Translations under genes and position numbers: made by a program
The notes under the pieces: model-generated
Seen by the model: the letters and a program-made list of their open reading frames with translations, nothing else
The model's database searches: none
Told to the model about the DNA's origin: nothing
Source of the DNA: DATFMP01 sp035266845
GTDB taxonomy: Bacteria > SAR324 > JACQKK01
NCBI GenBank assembly: GCA_035266845.1
Contig: DATFMP010000103.1
Coordinates: forward strand, 62,001 to 126,000
DNA: 64,000 bases
Direction: 5' to 3'
In this document: positions 27,823 through 38,092 of the stretch, one piece after another
Position numbering within the stretch: the stretch's first letter is position 1
Layout of the letters: every line of letters starts with the position of its first letter

Positions 27823-28680
27823 ATGAGCATGAATCCGACCCCGCCCCAAAGCCACATCGTGGAAGCCAACGGCCTGCGCCTGCACCACCTGGATTGGGGC
27901 ACGGCCGACAAGCATCCCATCGTGATGCTCCACGGCATCCGCCTGCACGCCTATGTGTGGGGCGATTTCTGCCGGCGCTTCCGCGCGTCGCACCACGTGC
28001 TGACGCTGGACCAGCGCGGGCACGGCGACAGCACCTGGGCGCCGGGCACGCACTATCACCTGCACGACTATTACGAGGACCTGCACGCCGTGATGGAGGC
28101 GCGCGGTCTGGAGCAGGTAACGCTGATCGGTCACTCGCTGGGCGCCCGCGTGTGCCTCCTCTACAGTTACCTGCACCCGGAGCGCGTGCGCCGCTTGGTG
28201 CTGGTGGATATGGGTGCCGGGCTGCCTCACATCGGCCCGCGGGACTTCTCCCGCATCACCGAGACGCCCCCGCCGCAGGACTTCGCCTCGCATGCGGAGG
28301 CCATCGAGTACCTGCGCGGCATCCTCAGCATCGGGCCGCGGGAGCTGATTGAGGAGAGCGTCGTGCACGGCATGCGCGAGTTGCCCAGCGGGCGCTTCAC
28401 CTGGAAGTACGATCCCGTGCTGGGTGGCCCGCCCCAGCCGCGGCCCGACGCGCGTGAATGGGACCTGTGGGAGGCCGCGCGCGCCATTGACTGCCCCACG
28501 CTGCTGCTCCATGGTGAATACAGCAAGGTCGTCACGCCGGACATCATCTCCCGCATGCAGGTGGAGATGGCGGACCTCCGCACCGAATTGGTCGAGCGCG
28601 CCGGTCACGCCCTGTTCACCGACCAGCCGCAGGTTTTTGCGGAAAGCGTGACACGCTTCCTGCAAGAGACGGCCGACTGA
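27823..28680 (+). CDS. Alpha/beta-fold hydrolase
   Basis: A 285-residue alpha/beta hydrolase. The nucleophile elbow is GHSLGA with Ser105; the oxyanion strand is MLHGIRLHAYVWGDF near 35-49; DQRGHGDST lies near 63-71; the catalytic His is in RAGHALFTDQP near 264; and an acidic residue is available near 237 (LLHGEYSKVVTPD). It looks like the epoxide-hydrolase/haloperoxidase-like group of soluble esterases. The substrate cannot be deduced. It lies between the CLC gene (21 bases) and a phosphoesterase (61 bases) on the same strand. Confidence 0.85.
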   Translation: MSMNPTPPQSHIVEANGLRLHHLDWGTADKHPIVMLHGIRLHAYVWGDFCRRFRASHHVLTLDQRGHGDSTWAPGTHYHLHDYYEDLHAVMEARGLEQVTLIGHSLGARVCLLYSYLHPERVRRLVLVDMGAGLPHIGPRDFSRITETPPPQDFASHAEAIEYLRGILSIGPRELIEESVVHGMRELPSGRFTWKYDPVLGGPPQPRPDAREWDLWEAARAIDCPTLLLHGEYSKVVTPDIISRMQVEMADLRTELVERAGHALFTDQPQVFAESVTRFLQETAD

Positions 28681-28741
28681 GTCATCCGGCAAGGCCTCCG
28701 GCCCGACCAAACGCCCCAACCCATCGCCAGCCCCGCGCCTC

Positions 28742-29476
28742 ATGAAGCCAACGCTGAGGATCGTCCACGCGTCCGACGTCCATCTGGACACGGACTACTA
28801 TGGCGGCGAGGACAACCTCTCCCTGCGCGACTACAACCGGGGCGTGTTCTCGCAGCTCCTGCAACGGCTGCGGGCCGAGCAGCCCGACCTGATGCTGCTG
28901 CCGGGGGACCTCTTCGACTCCAACCGGGCATCCGAGGACACCATCACGTGGTCCATGGAGCAGCTGGGACGCCTGCCGTTCCCCGTGCTCATGATCCCCG
29001 GCAACCACGACTGCCTGGAGGAGGGCGCCATCTACCACCGCTTTGACTTCGGCGCCATTCCCAACGTGGAGATCCTGCTGGCGCCGGAGGGGGCCCTGCA
29101 CGAGCTGCCGGGTCTGCAGGCATCGGTGTGGGGCAAGGGCATGGAGGAGCACTCCACCGAGTTTCGGCCGCTGGATGGCCTGCCGGATGCCCAAGCCGAC
29201 CGCTGGAACCTGGCCATGGGCCACGGCATCTATGTGGGCCGCGACGGGTTCAGCTTCCGCTCCTCGCCGGTGGAGGCCAAGCAGATCGCCCGCTCGGGCT
29301 ATGACTACATCGCGCTGGGGCACCACCATGCGCTGCTGGACGTGAGCGCGAAGGACACCGCTGCCTACTACAGCGGCGCACCCGTGCCCATCTCCCAGGA
29401 TCGGCAGGGCACCTACCTCGTGATCGAGCTGCGCGACGGCGAGCCGGCCCAGGTGCACGTGCGGCACCTGGACTAG
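28742..29476 (+). CDS. Calcineurin-like metallophosphoesterase (SbcD/Mre11-like)
   Basis: A 244-residue two-metal phosphoesterase with all five motifs: DVH (Asp12, His14), GDLFDSN (55-61), GNHD (87-90), GHG near 160-162 and GHHH (193-196). The layout resembles the nuclease domain of SbcD/Mre11 and the YhaO group, but the capping domain is absent and no SbcC-like ATPase follows. It may act on a nucleotide, a phospholipid or DNA. The convergent gene 18 bases downstream is of unknown function. Confidence 0.87.
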   Translation: MKPTLRIVHASDVHLDTDYYGGEDNLSLRDYNRGVFSQLLQRLRAEQPDLMLLPGDLFDSNRASEDTITWSMEQLGRLPFPVLMIPGNHDCLEEGAIYHRFDFGAIPNVEILLAPEGALHELPGLQASVWGKGMEEHSTEFRPLDGLPDAQADRWNLAMGHGIYVGRDGFSFRSSPVEAKQIARSGYDYIALGHHHALLDVSAKDTAAYYSGAPVPISQDRQGTYLVIELRDGEPAQVHVRHLD

Positions 29477-29494
29477 GCGCGCATCCCCGCTGCG

Positions 29495-29932
29495 TCAGTA
29501 CATGTCGTGGGAGAGGTACAGGTCCCAATCCAGGTAGTAGGCCTTGTGGATGCCGTAGTCGAAGGCCCGGAAGATGAACGCCTCCCGGCTGTACGGCGCT
29601 CCGGCGGCCTTGACCTGCTCGAAGACGGAGCGAATGTCCTCCAGCAGCGGCGCGATGATCGCCGTGTGCTCCGCCAGATAGGGGGACAGGTTGCGGTCAC
29701 CAAAGCCCACCACCAGACCCATCAACGCACAGTGGTAGTACTCGTCCAGCTCCGCGTCGCTGGGCGGCGGCAGGTGGCGCTCCAACTCGCGGAGCCACGC
29801 GTCGAAGTCGGAGTACACCTCCGTCTTGGCCTTGATGCGCTCGACGGCGCGCGTTTCGGGCGCTTCGACGACGGCAGGAGACTGCTGGTTATGGAGAATC
29901 AGGGCCAGTAGCTGCTGCTTGTCTGGCTTCAA
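29495..29932 (-). CDS. Conserved-looking protein of unknown function
   Basis: A 145-residue acidic, soluble protein without signal peptide or membrane segment. It is helix-rich, with many aromatic residues in the second half (YYHCALMGLVVGFGDRNLSPY near 64-84 and FDYGIHKAYYLDWDLYLSHD near 123-142). I recognise no family. It lies 66 bases downstream of lpxC on the same strand and may share its transcript; the other side is convergent with the phosphoesterase. Its codon use and third-position GC bias fit a real gene. Confidence 0.55.
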   Translation of the reverse strand: MKPDKQQLLALILHNQQSPAVVEAPETRAVERIKAKTEVYSDFDAWLRELERHLPPPSDAELDEYYHCALMGLVVGFGDRNLSPYLAEHTAIIAPLLEDIRSVFEQVKAAGAPYSREAFIFRAFDYGIHKAYYLDWDLYLSHDMY

Positions 29933-29998
29933 GGCGCGCCGTAAAGGCTGCGGAGGGGAGCGCCGCGGATGCGCCGCGGCGAGGGCGGAAGACCCTGG

Positions 29999-30874
29999 CT
30001 AGACGGCCTGGGCCTCGGCACCGGCCGAAACGATCTCCCAATGGTCGGTCAGCTCGGCCATCCGCTGCAGCAGCCGATGGTTGAGCTGGTGGCCGGACTT
30101 GACGCCGCGGTACTCGGCCAGGATGGGCGCACCCGCCAGCGAAAGGTCGCCGATGGCATCCAGGATCTTGTGGCGCACGAACTCGTCCCGGTAGCGCAGC
30201 CCGCCCGGATTCAGCACGGCCCCTGCCGGATCAAGCGCCACTGCATTCTCCAGCCCGGCGCCCAGGGCCAAGCCCTTGCGCTGCAGGCTCTGCAGATCCT
30301 CGATGAAGCCGAAGGTGCGGGCCTTGGCCAGTTGCGCCACAAAGGTCTGCGGCGTGAGGAACACCTTGAGGGACTGCGTCTGAATGCCGGGATTCGGGAA
30401 ATCGATCAGGAACGAGTAGGTGGGGGCAACGGAGGGGAACAAACCGGCGAACTTATCGCCCGCCTCCACCTGAATCGGGGCGAGCACCTTGATGTAGCGC
30501 CTTGGCGCCGCCTGTACCTTGCGGCCCACCTCCATGATCCGCGCAACGAAGGGCTGGGAGCTGCCGTCCATCGCGGGCATTTCCGGCCCTTCGGTCTCGA
30601 TGACGACGTTGTCGATCTCCAGCCCCGCCAGCGCGGCCAAAAGGTGCTCCACGGTACACACCTCCAGGCCCTCGCGGCCGAGGCAGGTGCTCATGGTCGT
30701 GCGCACCACCGATTCGTGCGTGGCGGGGAACTCCACTTGGCGCCCACCGGAGAACAGCCGGAACCACACGCCCGTATCCGGCGGCGCGGGCAACAGCGAA
30801 ACCTGGGTCGGCTGACCCGAGTGCAGGCCCATGCCGTAGATGTGGCAGGGGGCGCGTAGTGTGTATTGCTGCAT
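29999..30874 (-). CDS. lpxC: UDP-3-O-acyl-N-acetylglucosamine deacetylase
   Basis: The zinc deacetylase that commits UDP-acyl-GlcNAc to lipid A synthesis in the cytoplasm. The 291-residue protein has HSGQPTQVSLLPAPPDTGV (18-36) and VEHLLAAL with the catalytic Glu76 and zinc ligand His77. Zinc ligands His235 and Asp239 are in RHKILDAIGD, and the general-acid His262 is in SGHQLNHRL. The substrate loop AMDGSSQPF (101-109) is intact. The start at 30874 is MQQYTLRAPCHIYGMGLHSG, normal for the family. ftsZ, its usual upstream neighbour, is not present; 264 bases of noncoding DNA lie upstream. Confidence 0.96.
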   Translation of the reverse strand: MQQYTLRAPCHIYGMGLHSGQPTQVSLLPAPPDTGVWFRLFSGGRQVEFPATHESVVRTTMSTCLGREGLEVCTVEHLLAALAGLEIDNVVIETEGPEMPAMDGSSQPFVARIMEVGRKVQAAPRRYIKVLAPIQVEAGDKFAGLFPSVAPTYSFLIDFPNPGIQTQSLKVFLTPQTFVAQLAKARTFGFIEDLQSLQRKGLALGAGLENAVALDPAGAVLNPGGLRYRDEFVRHKILDAIGDLSLAGAPILAEYRGVKSGHQLNHRLLQRMAELTDHWEIVSAGAEAQAV

Positions 30875-31138
30875 GTGAGCCGCTCTCGTCTCAATCCTTC
30901 AGCGCAGCGCCGGGCTGATGAACCACCGGCGCACGATAAGCCGCAATAGCCGTTGGCATTGGATGCCGATGAATGCCATCTGCAATTCCGGTGCCATCGT
31001 GAAGCGGCCAGATTTCAGCGTCTTACAGTGAATTAGCGGCAATATGGGCACGAACTGTAGCGGAATTTCCCACCCATGATCGCCAGGTGTGTTCGTCACA
31101 CCACAATGCCCGGTCACCATCAGGCGCACTGACGCCGG

Positions 31139-31942
31139 CTACCAATAGGGGTCGAGCCAGAGGGGCTCCACGAATGTCGCGCTGCCCGCGTAAGCCGCGG
31201 CGGGGCCGAAGGGCTCGTAGGGCACCAGCGCCACGTCGAAGGCGGAGAGGTTCTCCTCCTCGCCCTCCGCAGGGCCCTCCTCTTCATTCAGCAGGGAGGG
31301 CTGGCGGTTGCGCTCCTCGGCCAAGCGCTGCTGGTTGATGGCGGCACCCTGCAGGATCACGTCCTGCAGCACGTCCTCACCGGTGATGAGGGTGCCGTCC
31401 TCGTCCTGATAGCCCAGTTCCTCCATGGCGATCTGCTCACGCACGATCGCCTCCAGCTCGCTGAAGAAGCTGGAGCCGAGGGCCACATCGAACTTCCAGC
31501 CGGGATTCTCGAAGAACTGCCCGCTGGCGAGCATGGATAGGAACACGATGCGATACGGATCCACCCCCTTGAGCTCGGCCGCGGCCACCCGCAGGTCGGA
31601 CCAGCGCGGATCGTCCAGGTAGTCGGCCTCGGGTTCGGCGAAGGTGCCCTCGCCCAGGTCCACGCCCGCGAAGATGTCGAAATGCGCCAGATACGACTGC
31701 TGCTGGTGCAGCAGCCGCTGGTAGGCCCGCCGGCCCAGCGGCGTCGCGCGGTAGTGGTCGTCGTCGCCGATGGACACCAGGTCCTCGGCCAGCATGAAGT
31801 CGAATACGGGCTCGAGGAAGGTGTTGTCGCCCTCCAGCAGGGCGGCGTGGAAGGCTCCCGGCGCGTGGGCCATCCGGTCCAGCAGCGCCAGCGCCGCGAA
31901 GCGCTTGCAGGTGGCCTCGCTCAGGGCAGGGCGGTCGCTCAT
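31139..31942 (-). CDS. Unknown protein with possible winged-helix N-terminus
   Basis: A 267-residue acidic protein. Residues 1-80 are helical and end in AEDLVSIGDDDHYRATPLGRRAYQRLL, which looks like the recognition helix and wing of a winged-helix domain (the TPLG turn is common there). The middle (85-190) is mixed alpha/beta with VFLSMLASGQFFENPGWKFD. The C-terminal 60 residues are Glu-, Pro- and aromatic-rich and end PLWLDPYW. No catalytic motif or membrane segment is seen, and I do not recognise the family. It lies alone on the minus strand between lpxC and the porin terminator. Confidence 0.55.
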   Translation of the reverse strand: MSDRPALSEATCKRFAALALLDRMAHAPGAFHAALLEGDNTFLEPVFDFMLAEDLVSIGDDDHYRATPLGRRAYQRLLHQQQSYLAHFDIFAGVDLGEGTFAEPEADYLDDPRWSDLRVAAAELKGVDPYRIVFLSMLASGQFFENPGWKFDVALGSSFFSELEAIVREQIAMEELGYQDEDGTLITGEDVLQDVILQGAAINQQRLAEERNRQPSLLNEEEGPAEGEEENLSAFDVALVPYEPFGPAAAYAGSATFVEPLWLDPYW

Positions 31943-32069
31943 GGGGTCGCGCCTTCAGTGGCAACGGTGCGGATCGAGTTGGATCGGGTGGGCGAACCGC
32001 CGCCCGGGTGTAGCCGGTCTTGCTGCAAGGGCGGTGCCTCGGTAGCTGCCGTGTGCCGCGAAGGCGTAC

Positions 32070-32112
32070 AAAAAAAAACGCCCTCCCCGCGTTGCCGCGG
32101 GAAGGGCGTTTT
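32070..32112 (-). terminator. Rho-independent terminator of the porin gene
   Basis: A strong hairpin (outer stem ACGCCCT/AGGGCGT, inner stem CCCGCG/CGCGGG, spanning 32078-32109) is followed on the minus strand by nine T residues (32070-32078). It lies 65 bases after the porin stop codon. The opposite side has a shorter T run, so it may act in both directions. Confidence 0.88.
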
Positions 32113-32176
32113 GTCCATCGTGTCAGGTCGTGTGGCGTCGCAACGTCACAAACCCAACAGCCTTGAACCGCCTTGC

Positions 32177-33178
32177 TTAGAAGGTGGTTTTGGCGGAAGC
32201 CAGCACCAACAGGTCCTTGGTTTCGGCCAGTTTGTCCTGATCTTGGGCAACGCCCAGGATGAATTCCGCTTGCTCCGTGAGAGGCACGGTGTACGCAAAC
32301 GCAATCTCGTTCAGGTCCGTCGTCTTGGTACCGGCAGCGTCTTCCTGCGCCTGGGTGTTGTAGTGGAAGCCGATCGCGCCGACTTTACCACCCAAGGCCA
32401 TACCCGTGTACTTGTAGCTATTCGGGTTGTCCTTGTCCTGCACGTACTGGAAGCCGAACTGCATGTTGTCCGCGTGGTAGGCCAGGCCCAGGTTCACCTC
32501 GTTGGCCTTCGGCGTCGCTTTGGTGGTCAGATCCTTGCCGGAAGCAGCCGCATAGTACACAGCCGCAGTGATTCCACCCGCCTTCACCATGACGTGGGGG
32601 ATGATCGTCTGGGCTTGATCCGTCACGCCACCGCAAGCCGGCGCACAGGAACCGATGACCGCGATCCCGTATTCGACACCGCCGGAACCGGCACGCACGT
32701 CCACACCACCCCGGTTCACGAAGAAGAACTGCGGGCTGGCGATCATGTCACCGATGTCGCCTTGGGACGTGAACACACCCAGCGTGGTCTCGCTGTAGCC
32801 CACGAACGAATCGGGAATCCCGAAGCTCTGGCCCATGAACACGATGTCCAGGCTGTCGCTGACTTTCCAGTCCACCTGATGACGCACCGCAGCGGGCGTC
32901 TTGGAGGCGGTACCAGCAGCGTCTTGCTCACCACGCACGCGATAGCGCACCTTGCCGGTGACGTTGCCCACGCCGCCCGTGAAGTTGATCTCGCCCAAGC
33001 TGTCGGCGCGGATGTCCGTCGCACCGTCGCCCGTTTTTGGGGTCGTCTTGTGGATACCAATGCCGGCCCATGCGACGCCGGACACCTTGACCTCGGCGTG
33101 GCCAGGCTTCGCCATGCCAAAGAGGGCCATGGCCCCCACCGCCAGAGCGATTACGGAGAACCGATACATGCTCCTCAT
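32177..33178 (-). CDS. Porin-like outer-membrane protein
   Basis: A 333-residue exported protein with a signal peptide (MRSMYRFSVIALAVGAMALFGMA, cut likely after GHA near residue 28). The mature part is made of alternating beta strands such as INFTGGVGNVTGKVRYRVRG, VNLGLAYHADNMQFGFQY and LNEIAFAYTVPLTEQAEFIL, and it ends in Phe, the Bam signal. It resembles general trimeric porins of proteobacteria in length and Gly/aromatic content. Two cysteines in GSCAPACGGV near 187 may form a loop disulfide. The ribosome site AAGGAG lies about 9 bases before the ATG. A strong terminator and lower GC suggest high expression. Confidence 0.82.
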   Translation of the reverse strand: MRSMYRFSVIALAVGAMALFGMAKPGHAEVKVSGVAWAGIGIHKTTPKTGDGATDIRADSLGEINFTGGVGNVTGKVRYRVRGEQDAAGTASKTPAAVRHQVDWKVSDSLDIVFMGQSFGIPDSFVGYSETTLGVFTSQGDIGDMIASPQFFFVNRGGVDVRAGSGGVEYGIAVIGSCAPACGGVTDQAQTIIPHVMVKAGGITAAVYYAAASGKDLTTKATPKANEVNLGLAYHADNMQFGFQYVQDKDNPNSYKYTGMALGGKVGAIGFHYNTQAQEDAAGTKTTDLNEIAFAYTVPLTEQAEFILGVAQDQDKLAETKDLLVLASAKTTF

Positions 33179-33764
33179 CGTGTCTGCTCCTTAATGGTTA
33201 TGTTAACCCCCCGTGCGGGGATTCCTGCGCCGTCCTCCAAACAGGCCCTCTGCCTGCCGACGTTAAGTTTAATGCCAGGTGTTATCGTCCCGATGCCCAC
33301 CTGAAGCAACTGACCACAGAAACGGATTGCGAGCCGCACCGTTGATGGCTGGAGGCTCACCATGGCGTGGCATCGGTCACTTCGCACCATCCCGGTAGCC
33401 ATGCCGGAGGTTGTCCCCCGACTGACGCCCGAATGCGCTCAGGCCTTGTGTCTCGCCGTTTACCCGTCTTCCAGGGAAGTATTGTTGCCGTCCCCCTCTC
33501 CGTGGGCGACCCGGGCGCCAAGCCCGAACTCGGCGCTCGTGAGCCGCAGCTTCAGCGGCCGTTCGGTTGATCGCTATGAAGCCTATAAGACAACAACCCC
33601 CATAAAATCAAGCATTTTTTGCACGGGGCATCTCTCAGAGCGCCATTTGGCGCGCCTTTCGAAGCGATGAAAACGGCGGTTTCCTGCCCCGCGCGACGAT
33701 GGCAATGCGGCGGGCTAGGCACGACCCCGCCGCGCGCCAGCGCGCACAGGGGGTGGGCCTGCGC
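33179..33764. other. Noncoding region between porin and DUF1820 genes
   Basis: About 586 bases without a convincing gene. Open frames here have poor codon bias. It holds the porin leader with a small hairpin (CCCC-GTGC-GGGG near 33209-33220) and an AT-rich patch near 33585-33635 that contains a promoter-like pair on the minus strand. A long porin leader or a small RNA is possible. Confidence 0.5.
33582..33611 (-). promoter_or_regulatory. Possible minus-strand promoter upstream of the porin
   Basis: On the minus strand TTGATT (33606-33611) and TATAGG (33582-33587) are separated by 18 bases inside an AT-rich patch. Transcription would begin near 33575, nearly 400 bases before the porin start, giving a long leader or a separate small RNA. 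Confidence 0.4.
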
Positions 33765-34100
33765 TCAGTCGCGCTTGCCGAGGGGCCGTTCCTTGATCGC
33801 GCGCGGCGCGGAGTCCAATGGGATGATCTTGGCCTCCGTCTCGCGTGTATCGAGAATTTCGTCGATGCGGACGATGGCGTGGTAGGGAATCCACGTGCGG
33901 CGGATGCCCTCGAACTCCCGCCGCAGTCGCTCCTCGCCCGGATTGTAGACGAGCTTGGACTCGGGAAAGATGAACTCGCCGATCTCGATCAAGCCGTAAA
34001 GATCCGATGCGGACACGTGTCGGGCACAGACCTGGTAGAGCTCCTGCTCGCTGGTGAAGCTGACACGGTAATAAGTCTGTTCGCGGGATTTGACGGCCAT
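33765..34100 (-). CDS. DUF1820 family protein
   Basis: A 111-residue protein that starts MAVKSREQTYYRVSFTSEQE at the ATG at 34100. It has the DUF1820 line: YRVSFTSEQELYQVCARHVS (11-30), LYGLIEIGEFIFPESKLVYN, GEERLRREFEGIRRTWIPYH and AIVRIDEI. The family is small, cytosolic and almost confined to gammaproteobacteria, and its function is unknown. It is one of the better taxonomic hints in this window. The upstream side is divergent from the regulator promoter at 34262. Confidence 0.88.
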   Translation of the reverse strand: MAVKSREQTYYRVSFTSEQELYQVCARHVSASDLYGLIEIGEFIFPESKLVYNPGEERLRREFEGIRRTWIPYHAIVRIDEILDTRETEAKIIPLDSAPRAIKERPLGKRD

Positions 34101-34261
34101 GGCCTCTCGCAGCAGCTCGCGTTGGACGCCGCCGGGAGCGGCGGAATGCGCTTGCAGGCCGGTGTATCGTATCGCTGCGGCGGGTGCAATGCCAGCACCG
34201 CACCTGGCGGCTCCTGTCGGGCGGTGTGTGGCCCGGCACGGTGCCGGTGCGAGCGGCGGCA

Positions 34262-34291
34262 TTGGAACCGGCCCGGTCATTGAGCTATACT
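34262..34291 (+). promoter_or_regulatory. Sigma-70-type promoter of the regulator gene
   Basis: TTGGAA (34262-34267) and TATACT (34286-34291) are 18 bases apart. The predicted start near 34298 leaves a leader of about 68 bases before the ATG at 34366. Confidence 0.55.
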
Positions 34292-34365
34292 ACGACCTTG
34301 CGGGGACGCGGCGCACCCGGCCCCCTCGCAACGCCCCATCGCCTCCACAGCCAGCGGCGCCTCCT

Positions 34366-35928
34366 ATGCGCAAGGAACCCACCAGTCTGCTGCCCGGCGA
34401 GAGCTTTCTGCCGGAGGGGCTGCACCGCCCACCCAACATCCTGGTGGTGGACGACGATTCCAGCATCCGCAAACTGCTGCACTTCCACCTGCGTCGTTCG
34501 GGCTGCCTGGTCACCACCGTGGAGGACGGGGAGGGCGCTCTGCGCCATGTGGAGCAGGTGGACGGCGTGGACCTGTGCCTGCTGGATCTGCGGCTATCCG
34601 GCCGATCGGGCCTGGACACCCTCAAGGCGCTCAACGCCACGGGCAAGGTGGGCTGCGTGATCGTCATGACGGCATTCGGCACCATGGCCGATGCCGTGAC
34701 CGCGCTGAAGGAGGGTGCCTACGACTTCGTCAACAAGACCCACAGCTTCGACGACGTGCGCATGGCTATCCGCAATGCCCTCCACACCATCGGGCTGCGC
34801 GAGGAAGTGGAGCAGTTGCGCATGCGCCTGCACGAGGAGTCGGGCGACTTCGGCGAGGTGATCGGCACCAGCCTGCCCTTCCAGCGGGTCATGAAGCTGG
34901 TGCGCAAGGTGAAGGACAGCAATATCACCGTGCTCATCCAGGGTGAGAGCGGCACGGGCAAGGAACTGATCGCTCGGGCCATCCACTTCGAGGGGCAATA
35001 CCGCAAGCGGCCGTTCGTGGCCATCAACTGCGCGGCCATCCCGGAAAATCTGCTCGAGAGCGAGCTGTTCGGTCACGAGAAGGGCGCCTTCACCGGCGCG
35101 GGTGCGCGCCGCATCGGCCGCTTCGAGGAAGCCCACGAGGGCACGCTGTTCCTGGACGAAATCGGTGAGCTGAGCCCAGCCCTTCAGGCCAAGCTGCTGC
35201 GCGTGCTGCAGACGGGCGAGATCCAGCCCATCGGGGGGCAGGTGCGGCACGTCAAGGTGCGCGTCATTTCCGCCACCAACCAGAACCTGCTGCGGGCCGT
35301 GGAGGAAGGGCGCTTCCGGCAGGATCTCTACTACCGTCTGGCCGTGTTCCCCATCGATCTGCCCCCTCTGCGCGAGCGCAAGGACGACATCCCCGCGTTG
35401 GTGGACCACTTCATCAAGCAGTTCCGCAGCCAGGAGCAGAAGCCCGTGCGCGGCGTGGCGAGCGAGGCGTTGGACCGGCTCATCGCCTGTCCCTGGTACG
35501 GAAACGTGCGCGAGTTGGAGAACGTGATCTACCGGGCCGTGGTGCTGGCCGAGACGCCCATTCTCAGCCTGAAGGACTTTCCGAGCCTGCCGCCCCCGGC
35601 AGAGGAGGCCGTGCAGCACCAGGCGCCTGCCGCGCACGGCGCACCCCCCGCATCCCCAGCGGAAGCGCAGCCGGCCGCCACGGACACCACAGCCGCGCCT
35701 GCCTCGGCGCCAGCGGCATCCGCGGCCCCCGTGCCACTACCCGAGGCGGTGGAGTCCGCGTCGCCCGGCGCACCCGCACTGCCCACGCTGGAGCAGGCGG
35801 AGGTGCAGGCGATCCGCCACGCCCTGGCCACCACGGGCGGCAACATGTCCCGCGCGGCCGTGCAGCTCAAGATCGGGCGCGCCACGCTGTACCGCAAATC
35901 CAAGAAATACGGCCTTCTGCGCCCGTGA
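34366..35928 (+). CDS. Sigma-54-dependent response regulator (NtrC family), orphan
   Basis: A 520-residue activator. The receiver domain (about 24-145) has VVDDD near 25-29, the acceptor Asp in CLLDLRLSG near 72 and the conserved Lys in FVNKTHSF. The AAA+ domain has Walker A GESGTGKE near 190 and GAFTGA near 240. A Fis-type helix-turn-helix ends the protein (TGGNMSRAAVQLKIGRATLY). A Pro/Ala-rich linker of about 65 residues separates them. The ATG at 34366 (MRKEPTSLL) fits the promoter; a longer frame exists upstream but overlaps that promoter. No kinase gene is adjacent, so the signal source is unknown. Confidence 0.9.
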   Translation: MRKEPTSLLPGESFLPEGLHRPPNILVVDDDSSIRKLLHFHLRRSGCLVTTVEDGEGALRHVEQVDGVDLCLLDLRLSGRSGLDTLKALNATGKVGCVIVMTAFGTMADAVTALKEGAYDFVNKTHSFDDVRMAIRNALHTIGLREEVEQLRMRLHEESGDFGEVIGTSLPFQRVMKLVRKVKDSNITVLIQGESGTGKELIARAIHFEGQYRKRPFVAINCAAIPENLLESELFGHEKGAFTGAGARRIGRFEEAHEGTLFLDEIGELSPALQAKLLRVLQTGEIQPIGGQVRHVKVRVISATNQNLLRAVEEGRFRQDLYYRLAVFPIDLPPLRERKDDIPALVDHFIKQFRSQEQKPVRGVASEALDRLIACPWYGNVRELENVIYRAVVLAETPILSLKDFPSLPPPAEEAVQHQAPAAHGAPPASPAEAQPAATDTTAAPASAPAASAAPVPLPEAVESASPGAPALPTLEQAEVQAIRHALATTGGNMSRAAVQLKIGRATLYRKSKKYGLLRP

Positions 35929-36344
35929 GCAGGGCCGCCTGGCCAGATCGGGCGTCGTCCCCGCGGCCCGAAAAGCATGACGCAGGTCATGGTCAACAGC
36001 GATCGGCCGTGATACCCAACGCACAGAACAACGTGGCGGCGCGGGCTGGCGCGCTGGTCAACGCCGCCACCTTTGGGAGTATAATGGGGCTTGGGTTCCC
36101 GATCGGGAACGAACGGACTGCGTTGGTGACTCACGGCGCATCCGCCGCCTCCGGCCCGGAGCGCCCAACCACACCACGACCCCCGATCCGGCCACCAGGG
36201 GCAACTCCCCGAGCGTCGGGCCGGGCGCAGCGCTCTCAGCGCGGCCCAGGATAGCAAACGGCACCCGGCCGCTCGCGCCGCTACCGTGCGCCGATATCCG
36301 CCCGCCGGCCCACCTGACGAGCCGCCCAACGGTAAGGAGAAGCG
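35929..36344. other. Noncoding leader region of citrate synthase
   Basis: About 416 bases between the regulator and gltA. It holds a TATAAT box at 36080-36085 and then about 250 bases of GC-rich leader in which I see no convincing gene. The leader could carry regulation of gltA. Confidence 0.5.
36055..36085 (+). promoter_or_regulatory. Likely gltA promoter
   Basis: A perfect TATAAT at 36080-36085 is preceded, 19 bases upstream, by the weak -35 candidate TGGTCA (36055-36060). Transcription would start near 36092, leaving a leader of about 250 bases. Confidence 0.5.
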
Positions 36345-37631
<1,287 letters not shown>

Positions 37632-37653
37632 CTGCACCGCACGCGATTTCTCC

Positions 37654-37682
37654 AGGCCACCGCGCACCCCGCGCGGTGGCCT
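37654..37682 (+). terminator. Hairpin after gltA, terminator-like
   Basis: A 12-base-pair stem (AGGCCACCGCGC/GCGCGGTGGCCT) with loop ACCCC lies 22 bases after the gltA stop. No T run follows, so it could be a terminator, a processing site or an mRNA 3' stabiliser. Confidence 0.5.
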
Positions 37683-37882
37683 GCGGGTCCGGCCGGTCAC
37701 CACCCGCCGGGCTGACGTCCGCCGCCGGTGGGCGGGGGCGTCGCAGCGCATTCCCCCTTGCCAACGGGCCCGCAAACGGCCACTCTCTGGGGGGAAACGC
37801 CACTCATCACCTTTTCACGGAACGCCGCGTGGCCCCGGCCCATGCCGCCGGAGGGCACCGCCTGCACCTGATCAAAGCGCCT

Positions 37883-38092
37883 ATGGAGTCCGCAAAGCCG
37901 CCCATCGAGAAGATGACCCTGCACGACCTGGTGAAGGAATGGCGCGCAGAGCTAAGCGCGCTGGAAAACATCGAGCAGGACAACCCCACCTGGGAGTGGA
38001 AGCCGGTGCAGATGCGCCTGGAGAACCTCCACGCCCTGGCTCACGAGCTTCGCCGCAAGAAGGCCCTCGAGCGTGCCAAATGGCAACCCTGA
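37883..38092 (+). CDS. Small charged protein of unknown function
   Basis: A 69-residue protein from the ATG at 37883: MESAKPPIEKMTLHDLVKEW, then WEWKPVQMRLENLHALAHEL and a basic end. It is helical, without membrane segment or signal peptide. Its end overlaps the next gene (GTG at 38073) by 20 bases, which supports real translation and coupling. The family is not recognised. Confidence 0.5.
   Translation: MESAKPPIEKMTLHDLVKEWRAELSALENIEQDNPTWEWKPVQMRLENLHALAHELRRKKALERAKWQP

Noticed and set aside
30899..31129. A 76-residue minus-strand frame upstream of lpxC.
   Set aside because: Its composition is unlike the neighbours, no start signal is seen, and it covers the likely lpxC promoter region.
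33362..33670. A 102-residue plus-strand frame upstream of the porin.
   Set aside because: Codon bias is poor, and it runs through an AT-rich promoter-like patch; probably chance.
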